Notes under the pieces: model-generated
Database searches by the model: none
The model's input: only the letters and a program-made list of their open reading frames with translations
Told to the model about the DNA's origin: nothing
Shown here: in pieces, positions 17,727 to 26,336 of the stretch
Numbering within the stretch: position 1 is the stretch's first letter
How the letters are laid out: every line of letters starts with the position of its first letter
Assembly (NCBI GenBank): GCA_963755985.1
Contig: CAVWLO010000001.1
Coordinates: 310,001 to 374,000 of the forward strand
Direction of reading: 5' to 3'
Source of the DNA: DASXMT01 sp963755985
Lineage (GTDB): Bacteria > Actinomycetota > Acidimicrobiia > Acidimicrobiales > RAAP-2
DNA: 64,000 nucleotides
Translations under genes and position numbers: made by a program

Positions 17727-18665
17727 TCACTTCAGGGCCATGGGGGTGATGGGAGATCCGACCGAGCCCGTCACCTTGAGGCCGGGGGCGCAGAACAGGA
17801 ACTCCCACACTCCGTCCTGCTCGCAGTCCGAGGCCAGCCCTTCGAAGTTGAACATCTCCCCGAGGGTGAGGCCCATGTCGCGGATCGCGACCTGGTGGAA
17901 TGGGATGTTGCCACCGGCGATCGGGCTCGGCCAGACCTCGCACGCCCAGTTGTCGAGGGCCAGCGCCGCCGCTTCCCGTTCGTAGAGCCACCGGCAGCTG
18001 TCGAGGCCAGGGCCGGGCTCGTCACCCATGAAATGGGCCCGGTCGCCTTCGAGGAACCACTGGTAGGAGCCGGTGCGGACGAGCAGGATGTCACCCGACT
18101 CGACGTGCACTCCCTGGCGCTCCTCGGCGGCCGACAAGTCAGCCGCCGTGACCTCGTAGGAGTCCTCCAGCCGGTCGACGCCCTTCAACCTGGCTATGTC
18201 GAGGAGAACCCCGCGTGAGATCAAGTGCTCCACCGCCCTGGCGAACGAGTTACGGGTGGCGCCGGCAATATTGCTGACTGCCCCCGCCGGCACATTGTTG
18301 TAGAACAGGCCCCCGTAGCCGACGTGGGCCAGGCTGTCCCACTGGGTCGCCGACTGCAGGCCCATCATCACCATGTCGTCCGCCGAGATCATGCCGTCGG
18401 GCGCACCGGGAGTGTCCGAGGGCAAGAAGGTCATAACGTGCACCGGGTTGATCCGGAACCCACCGGGCAGAAAGGGACCGTCCTTGTCAAAGGGCATGCC
18501 GAGGTCGAAGTTCTTTCCCGTCCTCACCAACTGCGCCGCCCGCACCCGCTTCTCAGGTGTGACGAAATTGAGCGTCCCGATCTCGTCGTCGTCACCCCAT
18601 CGCCCCCAGTTGCTCAGCTCCTTGCCGAGCTCGTGATGGGGCCACGTCTTCGTATCCGGACTCAT
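17727..18665 (-). CDS. Cyclase-family (PF04199-type) metal-dependent hydrolase
   Basis: 312 residues of the family containing kynurenine formamidase and bacterial cyclases. In place of the textbook HxGTHxDxPxH metal motif it has ATQWDSLAH, as in its paralogue at 25046-26095. Other marks are GVLLDIARLKGV and GDILLVRTG. Relatives hydrolyse amides or ring C-C/lactone bonds. ATG 18665 follows GAGGGGG; a longer frame to 18710 is possible but lacks a good site. Operator D lies about 80 nt upstream. Confidence 0.85.
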   Translation of the reverse strand: MSPDTKTWPHHELGKELSNWGRWGDDDEIGTLNFVTPEKRVRAAQLVRTGKNFDLGMPFDKDGPFLPGGFRINPVHVMTFLPSDTPGAPDGMISADDMVMMGLQSATQWDSLAHVGYGGLFYNNVPAGAVSNIAGATRNSFARAVEHLISRGVLLDIARLKGVDRLEDSYEVTAADLSAAEERQGVHVESGDILLVRTGSYQWFLEGDRAHFMGDEPGPGLDSCRWLYEREAAALALDNWACEVWPSPIAGGNIPFHQVAIRDMGLTLGEMFNFEGLASDCEQDGVWEFLFCAPGLKVTGSVGSPITPMALK

Positions 18666-18743
18666 GTTCCCCCTCGCCGGTGCCCTGGTCATGTGCTCAC
18701 CGGGCTGCACCGGTCATGTGCTCGCTGAGCGCTGGTTCTCGGC

Positions 18744-18759
18744 TGTACCGACCGGGCGA
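18744..18759. promoter_or_regulatory. Operator site D (weak) of the repeated palindrome
   Basis: TGTACCGACCGGGCGA: the left half is perfect, the right half is poor. It is about 80 nt upstream of the minus-strand cyclase start. On that strand a TACAGC could be the -10 box. Confidence 0.4.
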
Positions 18760-18824
18760 TCCAGACCCTACCCCGCGGTGCTGTGGAGGGAAGCCGTGCT
18801 GTGGACGGAACGGCTCGCCCGATC

Positions 18825-20405
18825 TCACGAGCGAGCCCGGAGTTCTCGCTTCAGGACCTTTCCTGAGGGGTTCCGTGGCAGCGCATCGACGGTCACCACT
18901 GCCTTTGGAACCTTGAACCGAGCCAGCTGCTGGCGGCAATGCTCGACGAGCTCCTCCGGCGCGACGGTCGCGGCCGAATTCAAAACGACATAGGCGACGG
19001 GTACCTCGCCCCACCGGGCGTCAGCCCGCCCCACCACGGCAGCTTCGAGGACTGCTTCGTGCTCGTAAAGAACCCGTTCGATCTCGGAGCTGGCGATGTT
19101 CTCCCCACCCGAGACGATCATGTCCTTCAAGCGATCGACGATATAGAGGTAGCCGTCTTCGTCCCTCAGGCCGATGTCCCCGGTGTGGAACCAGCCGTCG
19201 CGGAACGCGGCCGCCGTCGCGTCAGGATCCCGCCAATAGCCCTTGAAGACCTTCGGTCCACGCAGGACGACCTCGCCACGCTCACCTGGAGGCAGTGAAG
19301 CTCCATGCTCGTCCCAGATGTCGAGCTCGAGGTACTGGCACGGCCGGCCGACACTTCCCAGCTTGGCCCGGGTGCTCGCATGATCCAAGAACGTGTCGCC
19401 CGATACGGTCTCGGTCAAGCCGTAGGCGTCGGCGAACCAGGCCGACGGGAACGCTCGCTGTAGGCGTTCTACGAATGGAATCGGCATCTTCTCTCCGCCG
19501 CCGATGAGCAGTCGGACGGACGAGAGATCCCTCTCCTCGACTCCCGGCCGGTCAAGCACGGCCCGGACCATGGCCGGCGCCATCCACAGGGTCGTCACTC
19601 GTGAACGTTCGATCTCGTCGACGACGTTGTCGGCGTTGAACACCTGGTGGATGATCGAGGTAGCCCCCACCGCCATCAGGGACGTCGTCGTGAGGTCGAG
19701 CGCTCCGACGTGATACAGCGGGCCACAGGCCAGTCCGATATCGGCACCGGTGAACCCGAACTCGGTGATGTGGGCGTAGTTCTTCCAGGCCAGGTTGGCG
19801 TAGGTGATCATCACCCCCTTCGGGCGGCCCGTCGTCCCCGACGTGTACATCAGACGGTGGAGGTCGTCACCGTGGGCCCGCACCCGCACCGGCAGACCAG
19901 ACGAGGCGCCCACATCGGAGAACCGTTCCCAGTCGGGGTACCTCGTCGGCGAGATGCACACACGAACGAGATCGTTGCGGTCCTTGATCGCTTCGCCTGC
20001 GAGCTCGACCAGGGCCTCATCGCAGACCAGTGCTCGGGCTTGGGAGTGGTCGAGGATGAACTGCAGCTCAGCTGGAGCAAGGCGCCAGTTGAGGGGCATC
20101 ACCGTCGCCCCGAGGTAGTTGGCCCCGAAGATCGTCGCCAGGAACTCGACATTGTTGTAGGAGAGGAGTCCGACGACATCACCGACGACGACCCCTCGGG
20201 CCGAAAGCCCGGCCGCCAGCGCAGCCGACCGGTCCAACATCTCGCGATAGGTGACGATGTCCTCCCCGCACACGGCCATGGGCTTGTCCGGCGTCCGGCT
20301 GGCAAAGTGCTCGAGCACCGCGAGCCAGCTCAAGTCCGGGCCGGTCAGGGAGCGAGGGGCGGGGGCAACCGAACGGTCAGCTGGCTCATGCTCTTCGCTA
20401 GGCAT
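18825..20405 (-). CDS. AMP-dependent acyl-CoA synthetase/ligase
   Basis: 526 residues of the ANL superfamily; activates a carboxylic acid to its CoA thioester via an acyl-adenylate. Motifs in order: YTSGTTGRPKGVMI (P-loop-like A3), DAYGLTET (A5), FHTGDIGLRDEDGYLYIVDR (A7-A8 hinge), SGGENIASSEIE, and NPSGKVLKREL with the catalytic Lys (A10). Most like medium/long-chain or aromatic acid ligases; substrate open. GGGAG precedes ATG 20405. Lies between cyclase and SDR genes on the same strand. Confidence 0.92.
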   Translation of the reverse strand: MPSEEHEPADRSVAPAPRSLTGPDLSWLAVLEHFASRTPDKPMAVCGEDIVTYREMLDRSAALAAGLSARGVVVGDVVGLLSYNNVEFLATIFGANYLGATVMPLNWRLAPAELQFILDHSQARALVCDEALVELAGEAIKDRNDLVRVCISPTRYPDWERFSDVGASSGLPVRVRAHGDDLHRLMYTSGTTGRPKGVMITYANLAWKNYAHITEFGFTGADIGLACGPLYHVGALDLTTTSLMAVGATSIIHQVFNADNVVDEIERSRVTTLWMAPAMVRAVLDRPGVEERDLSSVRLLIGGGEKMPIPFVERLQRAFPSAWFADAYGLTETVSGDTFLDHASTRAKLGSVGRPCQYLELDIWDEHGASLPPGERGEVVLRGPKVFKGYWRDPDATAAAFRDGWFHTGDIGLRDEDGYLYIVDRLKDMIVSGGENIASSEIERVLYEHEAVLEAAVVGRADARWGEVPVAYVVLNSAATVAPEELVEHCRQQLARFKVPKAVVTVDALPRNPSGKVLKRELRARS

Positions 20406-20468
20406 CGGCCACGCTCCCGGCCGTGCATCGCTGATGGCATCTGGTGGACGGTGGGTTGTACTGGGCGC

Positions 20469-21248
20469 TCATGTGAGGAGGTACCCTCCGTCGACGCTGA
20501 GCACGGTCCCGGTCACGAAGGCGGCCGCGTCGGAGACGAGGAACTGGAACGCGCCGGCCAGGTCGGCGGACCGCCCCCAGCGCTTCAGGGCCGTATGCCC
20601 GACGATGGACTTCGAGAGCTGCTCGTTGCTCTTCCAGCCTTCGGCCAAGGGCGAATCGAACCAGCCAGGCGCCACCACGTTGACCGTGATCTTCGAGGGG
20701 GCGAGGTCAAGGGCCAAGCCCTTGGCCATGCCCACCAGCCCGGCCTTGGAGGCGCTGTAGGCGGCGAGGCCCCGGGCCGGCCGTTCGGCCAGGACCGACC
20801 CGGTGAAGATCAGCCGGCCGCCGTCGCCCATGACTCGAGCCGCGGCGCGGGCACCGAGGAACGCCCCCGTGAGGTTGACATCGACCACTTCTCGCCAAAC
20901 CTCGGGAGCAGTGTCGAGCGGCCCGGCCACGATCGGGGAGATGCCGGCATTGCAGATCCAGACATCCACACCGCCCCACTCCGAGACCGTCCCATCGGCG
21001 ACCGCCTCGTTGAGCTCGACGTCTCGAACATCACCGGAGAACACGAGGGTCGGACCGGGCAGGGCGTCCGCCACCCACTTGAGGTCGCGCTCGGTTCGCG
21101 CCACCAGCGACACCTTGGCTCCGGCACGCGAGAACGCGTGGGCCAGCAGCTCGCCCAGACCCCGTCCGGCACCGGTGATCACCACGCGCTTGCCGCTGAC
21201 GTCCCTCGGGCTCGGGAACAGGTCAGGTATCTCGATCCGCTCTGGCAT
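20469..21248 (-). CDS. Short-chain dehydrogenase/reductase
   Basis: 259 residues, classical SDR: VITGAGRGLGELLAHAF, VARTE (basic residue, suggesting NADP), CNAGI, catalytic FTGSVLAERPARGLAAYSASK and final LSVDGGYLLT. It is 27 nt from operator E, divergent from the E1 gene. It probably precedes the CoA ligase and cyclase in one minus-strand unit. Confidence 0.88.
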   Translation of the reverse strand: MPERIEIPDLFPSPRDVSGKRVVITGAGRGLGELLAHAFSRAGAKVSLVARTERDLKWVADALPGPTLVFSGDVRDVELNEAVADGTVSEWGGVDVWICNAGISPIVAGPLDTAPEVWREVVDVNLTGAFLGARAAARVMGDGGRLIFTGSVLAERPARGLAAYSASKAGLVGMAKGLALDLAPSKITVNVVAPGWFDSPLAEGWKSNEQLSKSIVGHTALKRWGRSADLAGAFQFLVSDAAAFVTGTVLSVDGGYLLT

Positions 21249-21274
21249 TGACGTCTCGGCATTCGTGTGGAGGC

Positions 21275-21290
21275 TGTACTGACCAGTACA
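21275..21290. promoter_or_regulatory. Operator site E, perfect palindrome
   Basis: TGTACTGACCAGTACA: two exact 7-nt inverted arms around a central AC. It lies between the divergent SDR and E1 genes. The right arm overlaps the plus-strand -10 TACACT (21287-21292), so a bound repressor would block RNA polymerase. On the minus strand a TACAGC follows it. Confidence 0.8.
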
Positions 21291-21299
21291 CTACACGCC

Positions 21300-23306
21300 G
21301 TGGACTTCGACCCCGTGGACGTCGACCAACCGTCGGAGCTGGGCTTCTCGGGGAAGGAGCTCGTCGAGATGTATCGACGGATGTTGGTGATACGAGGCTT
21401 CGAGGAGCGGGTGGCCGCGCTCTACCGGGCTGGTGAGGTACCCGGGTTCGTCCATCTGTCGACCGGTCAGGAGGCCTCTGCCGTCGGTGCGTGCTGGCCC
21501 CTCCGCCCTACTGACGTCATCACATCGACCCACCGCGGTCACGGGCACTGCCTGGCCAAGGGATTGGCGCCGGTAGACATGTTCGCGGAGCTGATGGCCA
21601 AGGACGCGGGGACGAACCGCGGTAGGGGTGGATCGATGCATATCGCCGACCCCGGTATCGGGATCTTCGGCGCGAACGGAATCGTTGCCGCTGGCCTTCC
21701 GATAGCCGTGGGAGCTTCGGCGGCATCCCAGCTGAGAAGGGACGATGCCGTCGCGGTGGCCTTCTTCGGCGACGGCGCCTTGGCCCAAGGCGCATTCCAC
21801 GAGGCCGTCAATCTCGCCGCGGTGTGGAAACTCCCGGTCATCTTTTGGTGTGAGAACAACGGGTATGCCGAGTTCTCATCGGCAGCCACCCAATACGCGG
21901 CGACCCTCGAGCGTCGAGCCGGGGGGTACGACGTCGACTATGTGCCGGTCGACGGCAACGACGTCGTGGCTGCAGCCCGCGTGATGGGTCAGGTGGTGGG
22001 GGCGGTTCGTGAGGGACGAGGTCCCACCATTGTCGAAGCGAGCACCTATCGCTGGCACGGCCACTACGAGGGCGACCCCCAGCGATATCGCTCACAGGAA
22101 GAAGTCGAAGCGTGGAAGGATCGGGACCCTCTCGTCCTCCATGCCCAACGGCTGGAGTCAGCGGGCTGCAGCTCCGAGGTGATGGCGTCGCTGGCTTCGT
22201 CAGTGGACCGAGAGCTCGACGAAGCCGTTGAGGCGGCTGAGCGCCTCCCCCAGCCCGACGCCGCCGCGGTCGGAAGCTTCGTGACCCGCCCTCGTCCCGA
22301 CGTCCCCGAGCCGACGCCGCCAGCCGATGATGCACCGCTCTTCCGCGTGATGGACGCCGTCCACTCCGCCCTCGAGTCGGAGTTGGCCAGCGACGACCGG
22401 GTGTTCGTGGCCGGCATCGACGTCGCCCAGGGGGGCAACGTCTTCGGCCTGACGCGGGGGCTCCACGACCGGTTCGGCGACCGCGTTCGCGACACACCGA
22501 TCTCGGAGACGGCGATCATGGGGCTGGGTGTGGGCGCAGCGATGGCGGGCATGCGCCCCGTCGTCGAGCTGATGTACCTCGACTTCATCGGGGTGTGCCT
22601 CGACCAGCTGCTCAACCAAGCGGCCAAGATGCCGTTCATGACCGGTGGCGCCGCCGAGATGTCACTCACCGTCCGAACGCAGTTCGGAGCGGGGCGCTCG
22701 TCCGGAAGCCAGCACTCACAGAGTCTCGAAGCGCTGCTCGCCCACATCCCGGGCCTGACCGTCGTGATGCCGTCCACTCCCGCCGACACCTACGGCCTGT
22801 TGCGATCAGCGATCCAAGATCCGAATCCCGTGGTCTTCATCGAGAATCGACTGCTCTACGGCATGAAGGGCCCGCAACCCCCTTCTGACTACCTCCTGCC
22901 GATCGGCAAGTCGGCCGTCGTCCGCGCCGGCTCGGGCATCACGGTCGTATCGGTATCACGAATGGTCAACGAGGCCCTGGCGGCCGCCGAGGCTGTCGCC
23001 GGCGAGGGCATATCGGTGGAGGTCATCGACCTCAGGACGGTGTCACCCCTCGATATGAGTCCCATCCTTGAATCGGTGGCCAAGACAAGTCGGCTCTTGA
23101 TCGCCCACGAAGCGGTCATACCCTTCGGTATCGGCGCAGAGATCGCCGCAACGGTGGCCAAAGAAGCGTTCTGGGCCCTCGACGCGCCGATCGTGCGTGT
23201 GGGTGCGGCGCCCACACCTCCTCCCTACGCTCCGAGTCTTGAGCGAGCGTGGCTACCCGATCGCGAGGACATCGCCGCAGCCCTCCGGCGACTAGCCGAC
23301 GTCTGA
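21300..23306 (+). CDS. Fused alpha-beta thiamine-dependent E1 dehydrogenase (2-oxoacid/acetoin type)
   Basis: 668 residues. Residues about 15-330 are an E1 alpha subunit with the thiamine diphosphate motif GDGALAQGAFHEA...CENN. From about residue 350 an E1 beta subunit follows (VFVAGIDVAQGGNVFGLT, ETAIMGLGVGAAMAG, SGSQHSQSLEALL). Separate subunits are the rule in most bacteria; fusions are known. No E2 or E3 gene is in the window, so it may borrow partners or act alone, for example cleaving a diketone or acyloin (inference). GTG 21300 is 7 nt after TACACT with no Shine-Dalgarno, hence probably leaderless. Confidence 0.88.
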   Translation: MDFDPVDVDQPSELGFSGKELVEMYRRMLVIRGFEERVAALYRAGEVPGFVHLSTGQEASAVGACWPLRPTDVITSTHRGHGHCLAKGLAPVDMFAELMAKDAGTNRGRGGSMHIADPGIGIFGANGIVAAGLPIAVGASAASQLRRDDAVAVAFFGDGALAQGAFHEAVNLAAVWKLPVIFWCENNGYAEFSSAATQYAATLERRAGGYDVDYVPVDGNDVVAAARVMGQVVGAVREGRGPTIVEASTYRWHGHYEGDPQRYRSQEEVEAWKDRDPLVLHAQRLESAGCSSEVMASLASSVDRELDEAVEAAERLPQPDAAAVGSFVTRPRPDVPEPTPPADDAPLFRVMDAVHSALESELASDDRVFVAGIDVAQGGNVFGLTRGLHDRFGDRVRDTPISETAIMGLGVGAAMAGMRPVVELMYLDFIGVCLDQLLNQAAKMPFMTGGAAEMSLTVRTQFGAGRSSGSQHSQSLEALLAHIPGLTVVMPSTPADTYGLLRSAIQDPNPVVFIENRLLYGMKGPQPPSDYLLPIGKSAVVRAGSGITVVSVSRMVNEALAAAEAVAGEGISVEVIDLRTVSPLDMSPILESVAKTSRLLIAHEAVIPFGIGAEIAATVAKEAFWALDAPIVRVGAAPTPPPYAPSLERAWLPDREDIAAALRRLADV

Positions 23307-23415
23307 CCTGTTGCCCGTCTTATCAAATTGGGCGTCTCACCAGTCGGAGAAGACTGGAGCCTGAAGCTCGCGTGGCTGGCACAGACCCTGCCCGGCCTGG
23401 TAGTCCGTTCGGCAA

Positions 23416-25029
23416 TCACGAGAGAAATCCCCGGTAGTCGCTGGAGACAACCTTGCCCATGGCTTCGTCCATCTTCGGACGACCACCCGGGTTGAGGAGG
23501 AATCGCTTCGGCTTGCCCGCCGTATTTCCGCCGTAGTACTGGCCCCGCTCCTCGAACGGGGAGTACGGCCGGAACCGCTCGATCATGTCCATCCAGGCTT
23601 CCTCCGGCTCGATCGGGACCTCGATACGCCGGTACCCGTGATTGCCGGCGTAGTTGATCAGGTCCAGGATGAAGTCGATCTGGAGGCTGCCGTACCGGGG
23701 GTTGTTACCGGCCGCGCCGTGCGGTCCGCCCGGGAAGAAGAAGTTGGGGAACCCGTGACACATGACACCCAGGAAGGTCGACGGACCGTCCGTCCAGTAG
23801 TCGTTCAGCGCCAAGCCGTCCACGCCGACGATGCCCATCCGCCGCAGCGCGCCGGTGCCGAAGTCGAAACCTGTCGCCCAGACGATCATGTCGAACTGGC
23901 GGAGCCCGTCGGACGTCTCGATCCCCGTCTCGGTCACCCGCAGGATCGGCGTCTCCCGCAATGACACCAGCGACACGTTCGGTTTGTTGAACATCTCGAA
24001 GTAGCCGGTCACGAACGGCGGTCGCAGACCTCCATAGAGGTGGTCCCTCGGGATCAGCTTGTCCGCCGTCGCCGGGTCCTTCACCACGCTACGGATCTTC
24101 TCCTCCAGGAAGGCGCAGAACTCCGCGTTTGCCTCCCGGTCCGTCAACAAGTCCGTGTAGTTGGTGGACAACTTTGCAAAACCCGGGCTGTTCCAGATCT
24201 TCTCATAGAACGCCCACCGCTGCTCCTTGGTCTCTTCGAAGGTCTTCCGGTCGTGCGCCTTGTGCAGGAACCCGGAGATCGAGGCGTTCAGCTCATCGCG
24301 GATCGACTCGAAATTCGCCTTCAGGTAGGCCTGTTGCTCTGCCGAGATCGGATGGTTGTTCAACGGCGTCGCCCACGTCGGCGTCCGCTGGTACACCGTC
24401 ACCGATTCGACCTCGTCGGCGATCTCCGGGGCGATCTGGACCCCGCTGGAACCGGTGCCGATGATCGCCACCCGCTTGCCCCTGAAATCGACCGGCTCCT
24501 TCGGCCACCGAGCCGGATGATAGGTCTCACCGGAGAAGTCCTCGCGCCCGGGCACATCCGGGTACTGGGGCACCGAAAGCACGCCGGTCGCACTGATCAG
24601 GTACCGCGAGTGGATCTCGAACCCATCGGCCGACCGCGTCGTCCACGAGGTCGACCCCTCATCCCACACAGCAGAAATCACCCTGCTGGCGAAACGGATA
24701 TGACGCCGCAGGTCGAACTTGTCGACCACGTGGTTCAGGTAGCGCTCGGTCTCGGGCTGGGGGGCGAACTCCTCGGACCAGTCCCACTCGTGCCACAGCT
24801 CTTCCGAGAACAGGTATCCATAGGTGTAGCTCTCCGAGTCGAAGCGGCACCCGGGATAGCGGTTCCAGTACCACGTGCCACCGGCGCCATCGCCCTGCTC
24901 GAGCAACAGCACCGAACAGCCGGCCTCACGGGCCACGTACAGCTGGTAGAGGCCGAGGATGCCGGCGCCCACGACCACAACGTCGACAGACGATCCCGAA
25001 TCAGGCAGGCCAGCTTCAAGCGATGGCAT
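23416..25029 (-). CDS. Baeyer-Villiger flavin monooxygenase
   Basis: 537 residues. Inserts oxygen next to a ketone, turning cyclic ketones into lactones, using FAD and NADPH. Visible: FAD-binding VVVVGAGILGLYQLY, the Baeyer-Villiger fingerprint FSGETYHPARWP, the NADPH loop IIGTGSSGVQIA and a late IVWATGFDFGTGA. Length suits the cyclohexanone/phenylacetone monooxygenase type. ATG 25029 has GAGGAG about 6 nt upstream. It is 16 nt downstream of the cyclase-family hydrolase, which might open the lactone or ester made here (inference). Confidence 0.93.
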   Translation of the reverse strand: MPSLEAGLPDSGSSVDVVVVGAGILGLYQLYVAREAGCSVLLLEQGDGAGGTWYWNRYPGCRFDSESYTYGYLFSEELWHEWDWSEEFAPQPETERYLNHVVDKFDLRRHIRFASRVISAVWDEGSTSWTTRSADGFEIHSRYLISATGVLSVPQYPDVPGREDFSGETYHPARWPKEPVDFRGKRVAIIGTGSSGVQIAPEIADEVESVTVYQRTPTWATPLNNHPISAEQQAYLKANFESIRDELNASISGFLHKAHDRKTFEETKEQRWAFYEKIWNSPGFAKLSTNYTDLLTDREANAEFCAFLEEKIRSVVKDPATADKLIPRDHLYGGLRPPFVTGYFEMFNKPNVSLVSLRETPILRVTETGIETSDGLRQFDMIVWATGFDFGTGALRRMGIVGVDGLALNDYWTDGPSTFLGVMCHGFPNFFFPGGPHGAAGNNPRYGSLQIDFILDLINYAGNHGYRRIEVPIEPEEAWMDMIERFRPYSPFEERGQYYGGNTAGKPKRFLLNPGGRPKMDEAMGKVVSSDYRGFLS

Positions 25030-25045
25030 TGTCTCCTCGTCCCGG

Positions 25046-26095
25046 TCAGACGGTAGCAACCGGCGTGAGAGGGCTGCCCATCGCGCCGGGCAGTCGCAGG
25101 GGGGGCGCCGTGAGCAGGAACCGGCTCCGGCTGTGCTCGCGCAGCCAGTCGGCGAGCTCCTGCGTGTACCAGAGCTCGCCCAGGGGGATGCCGAGCTTGA
25201 ACAGACAGAGATGGTGGATCGGGATCAGCGTGTGTGGCTCCGGATTGGGAGCCGGCCACCCCTCGACCGCGTAGTTGTCGGCAATGAGCGCCGACATCTG
25301 CGACTCGGTGATCCAATCCAGTACTTCGTCGTCCTCTGCGTCGAGGTATGGGTACATCGCCTGGATCTTGGAGGCATCCGGGTTCCGCTCCCAGGCCAGG
25401 ATCTGCGTCGCGAATCCGGTGTGGATGACGACCATGTCCCCGGGCTCGACGACGACATTGTCCGCGTCCATGATCTCCCGAATGGTCCTCATGTTGACCG
25501 GCGTCCACTCGGGTGTGTTGTCGAGGTGATGGGCGACGTCGATGAGCACGCCTCGGCCCTGGGTGCCGTGGGCGGCCATGTGCTCGAGGCCGAGATGCCT
25601 GCCGAAACTGAGGCTGCCGCTGCCGTCACCCTTGGCATCAGGTTTCGGCCCGATGACGTCCTCGCCGGCCCGGAAGCCGTTGTAGTAGACCGGCTCGTCC
25701 TCGCCGTCATCATTGGCATCGAACATGGCGCCCTGGTGGGCGAGCGCATCCCACTGCGTCGAATATTGCAGCCAGATCGTCACCATGTCGTCCGACCACA
25801 CATCGATGAAGCTCGGGTGGATCGACTCTCGCCCGATGACGTTGTAGAACGCATCGGGGTTGTGCTGCAGGTCCTCGGTGGGCCTGAGGATAGGCGGATA
25901 CCGTCGCTGGTTCAGCGCCGTTCCACCGGGGTAGTCGAGCGGCAGGCTCAGACTGAAGCTGATGCCGGCCTTCACCTCTCGCGCCCCCTGAAGGACCTTT
26001 TCCGGGGTGATCAGATTGATGCGCCCCAGCTCGTCATCCTTGCCCCAATCGCCCCACGTCGAGCCCTGCGGGCGTTGCTTCCACCGCTGGGCCAC
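25046..26095 (-). CDS. Cyclase-family (PF04199-type) metal-dependent hydrolase, second copy
   Basis: 349 residues, paralogous to 17727-18665: shared WGKDDELGRINLITPEKV near the N-terminus, STQWDALAHQG in the metal site, GVLIDVAHHL and PGDMVVIHTGF. GTG 26095 is chosen because GGAGGAG lies just upstream; the frame is open further, through a 24-nt tandem duplication, but that part looks like leader DNA. It is the first gene of a unit with the Baeyer-Villiger gene and is served by operator F. Confidence 0.85.
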   Translation of the reverse strand: MAQRWKQRPQGSTWGDWGKDDELGRINLITPEKVLQGAREVKAGISFSLSLPLDYPGGTALNQRRYPPILRPTEDLQHNPDAFYNVIGRESIHPSFIDVWSDDMVTIWLQYSTQWDALAHQGAMFDANDDGEDEPVYYNGFRAGEDVIGPKPDAKGDGSGSLSFGRHLGLEHMAAHGTQGRGVLIDVAHHLDNTPEWTPVNMRTIREIMDADNVVVEPGDMVVIHTGFATQILAWERNPDASKIQAMYPYLDAEDDEVLDWITESQMSALIADNYAVEGWPAPNPEPHTLIPIHHLCLFKLGIPLGELWYTQELADWLREHSRSRFLLTAPPLRLPGAMGSPLTPVATV

Positions 26096-26109
26096 GGCTG
26101 CTCCTCCTT

Positions 26110-26154
26110 CCGATCCGAGTCCACCCTTCCAGTCCGATCCGAGTCCACGCTTCC
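26110..26154. repeat. Tandem duplication, 24-nt period, in a 5' leader
   Basis: Two copies of CCGATCCGAGTCCACSCTTCC (26110-26130 and 26134-26154), one mismatch, between the cyclase-family start and operator F. Confidence 0.8.
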
Positions 26155-26197
26155 CGTCCAAGACCACGCCGACCGGCCACCTGATGCCTACCAGTCT

Positions 26198-26213
26198 TGT
26201 ACCGATCGGTCAA
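26198..26213. promoter_or_regulatory. Operator site F of the repeated palindrome
   Basis: TGTACCGATCGGTCAA. The centre is AT instead of AC; arms match at 5 of 7 positions. It would serve the minus-strand cyclase/Baeyer-Villiger unit, where TACAAG on that strand may be the -10 box. Confidence 0.6.
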
Positions 26214-26228
26214 CACAGCCGACCCATC

Positions 26229-26244
26229 TGGACCAACCGGTACA
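26229..26244. promoter_or_regulatory. Operator site G of the repeated palindrome
   Basis: TGGACCAACCGGTACA, 15 nt from site F. The right arm overlaps an excellent -10 box, TACAAT (26241-26246), for the plus-strand P450 unit. Two operators back to back suit the divergent arrangement. Confidence 0.6.
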
Positions 26245-26255
26245 ATCGCGCTAGC

Positions 26256-26336
26256 GTGCCCGATCGTTGGGTGTCCCAGCTCCAGCTGGGCGAGGATGGA
26301 CTGAAACCGTTCGGGATGGCAGGAGCCGTGCTGTGA
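26256..26336 (+). CDS. Putative 26-residue leader peptide coupled to the P450 gene
   Basis: GTG 9 nt after the TACAAT -10 box opens 26 codons (starting MPDRWVSQLQLGEDG) whose TGA overlaps the P450 start as GTGA. This arrangement would couple P450 translation to a leaderless small frame. No similarity to any family is seen. It may simply be 5' leader sequence. Confidence 0.35.
   Translation: MPDRWVSQLQLGEDGLKPFGMAGAVL

Noticed and set aside
19647..21251. 534-codon plus-strand frame
   Set aside because: Antisense to the CoA ligase and SDR; Arg/Gly/His-rich composition with no motifs, typical of high-GC shadows.
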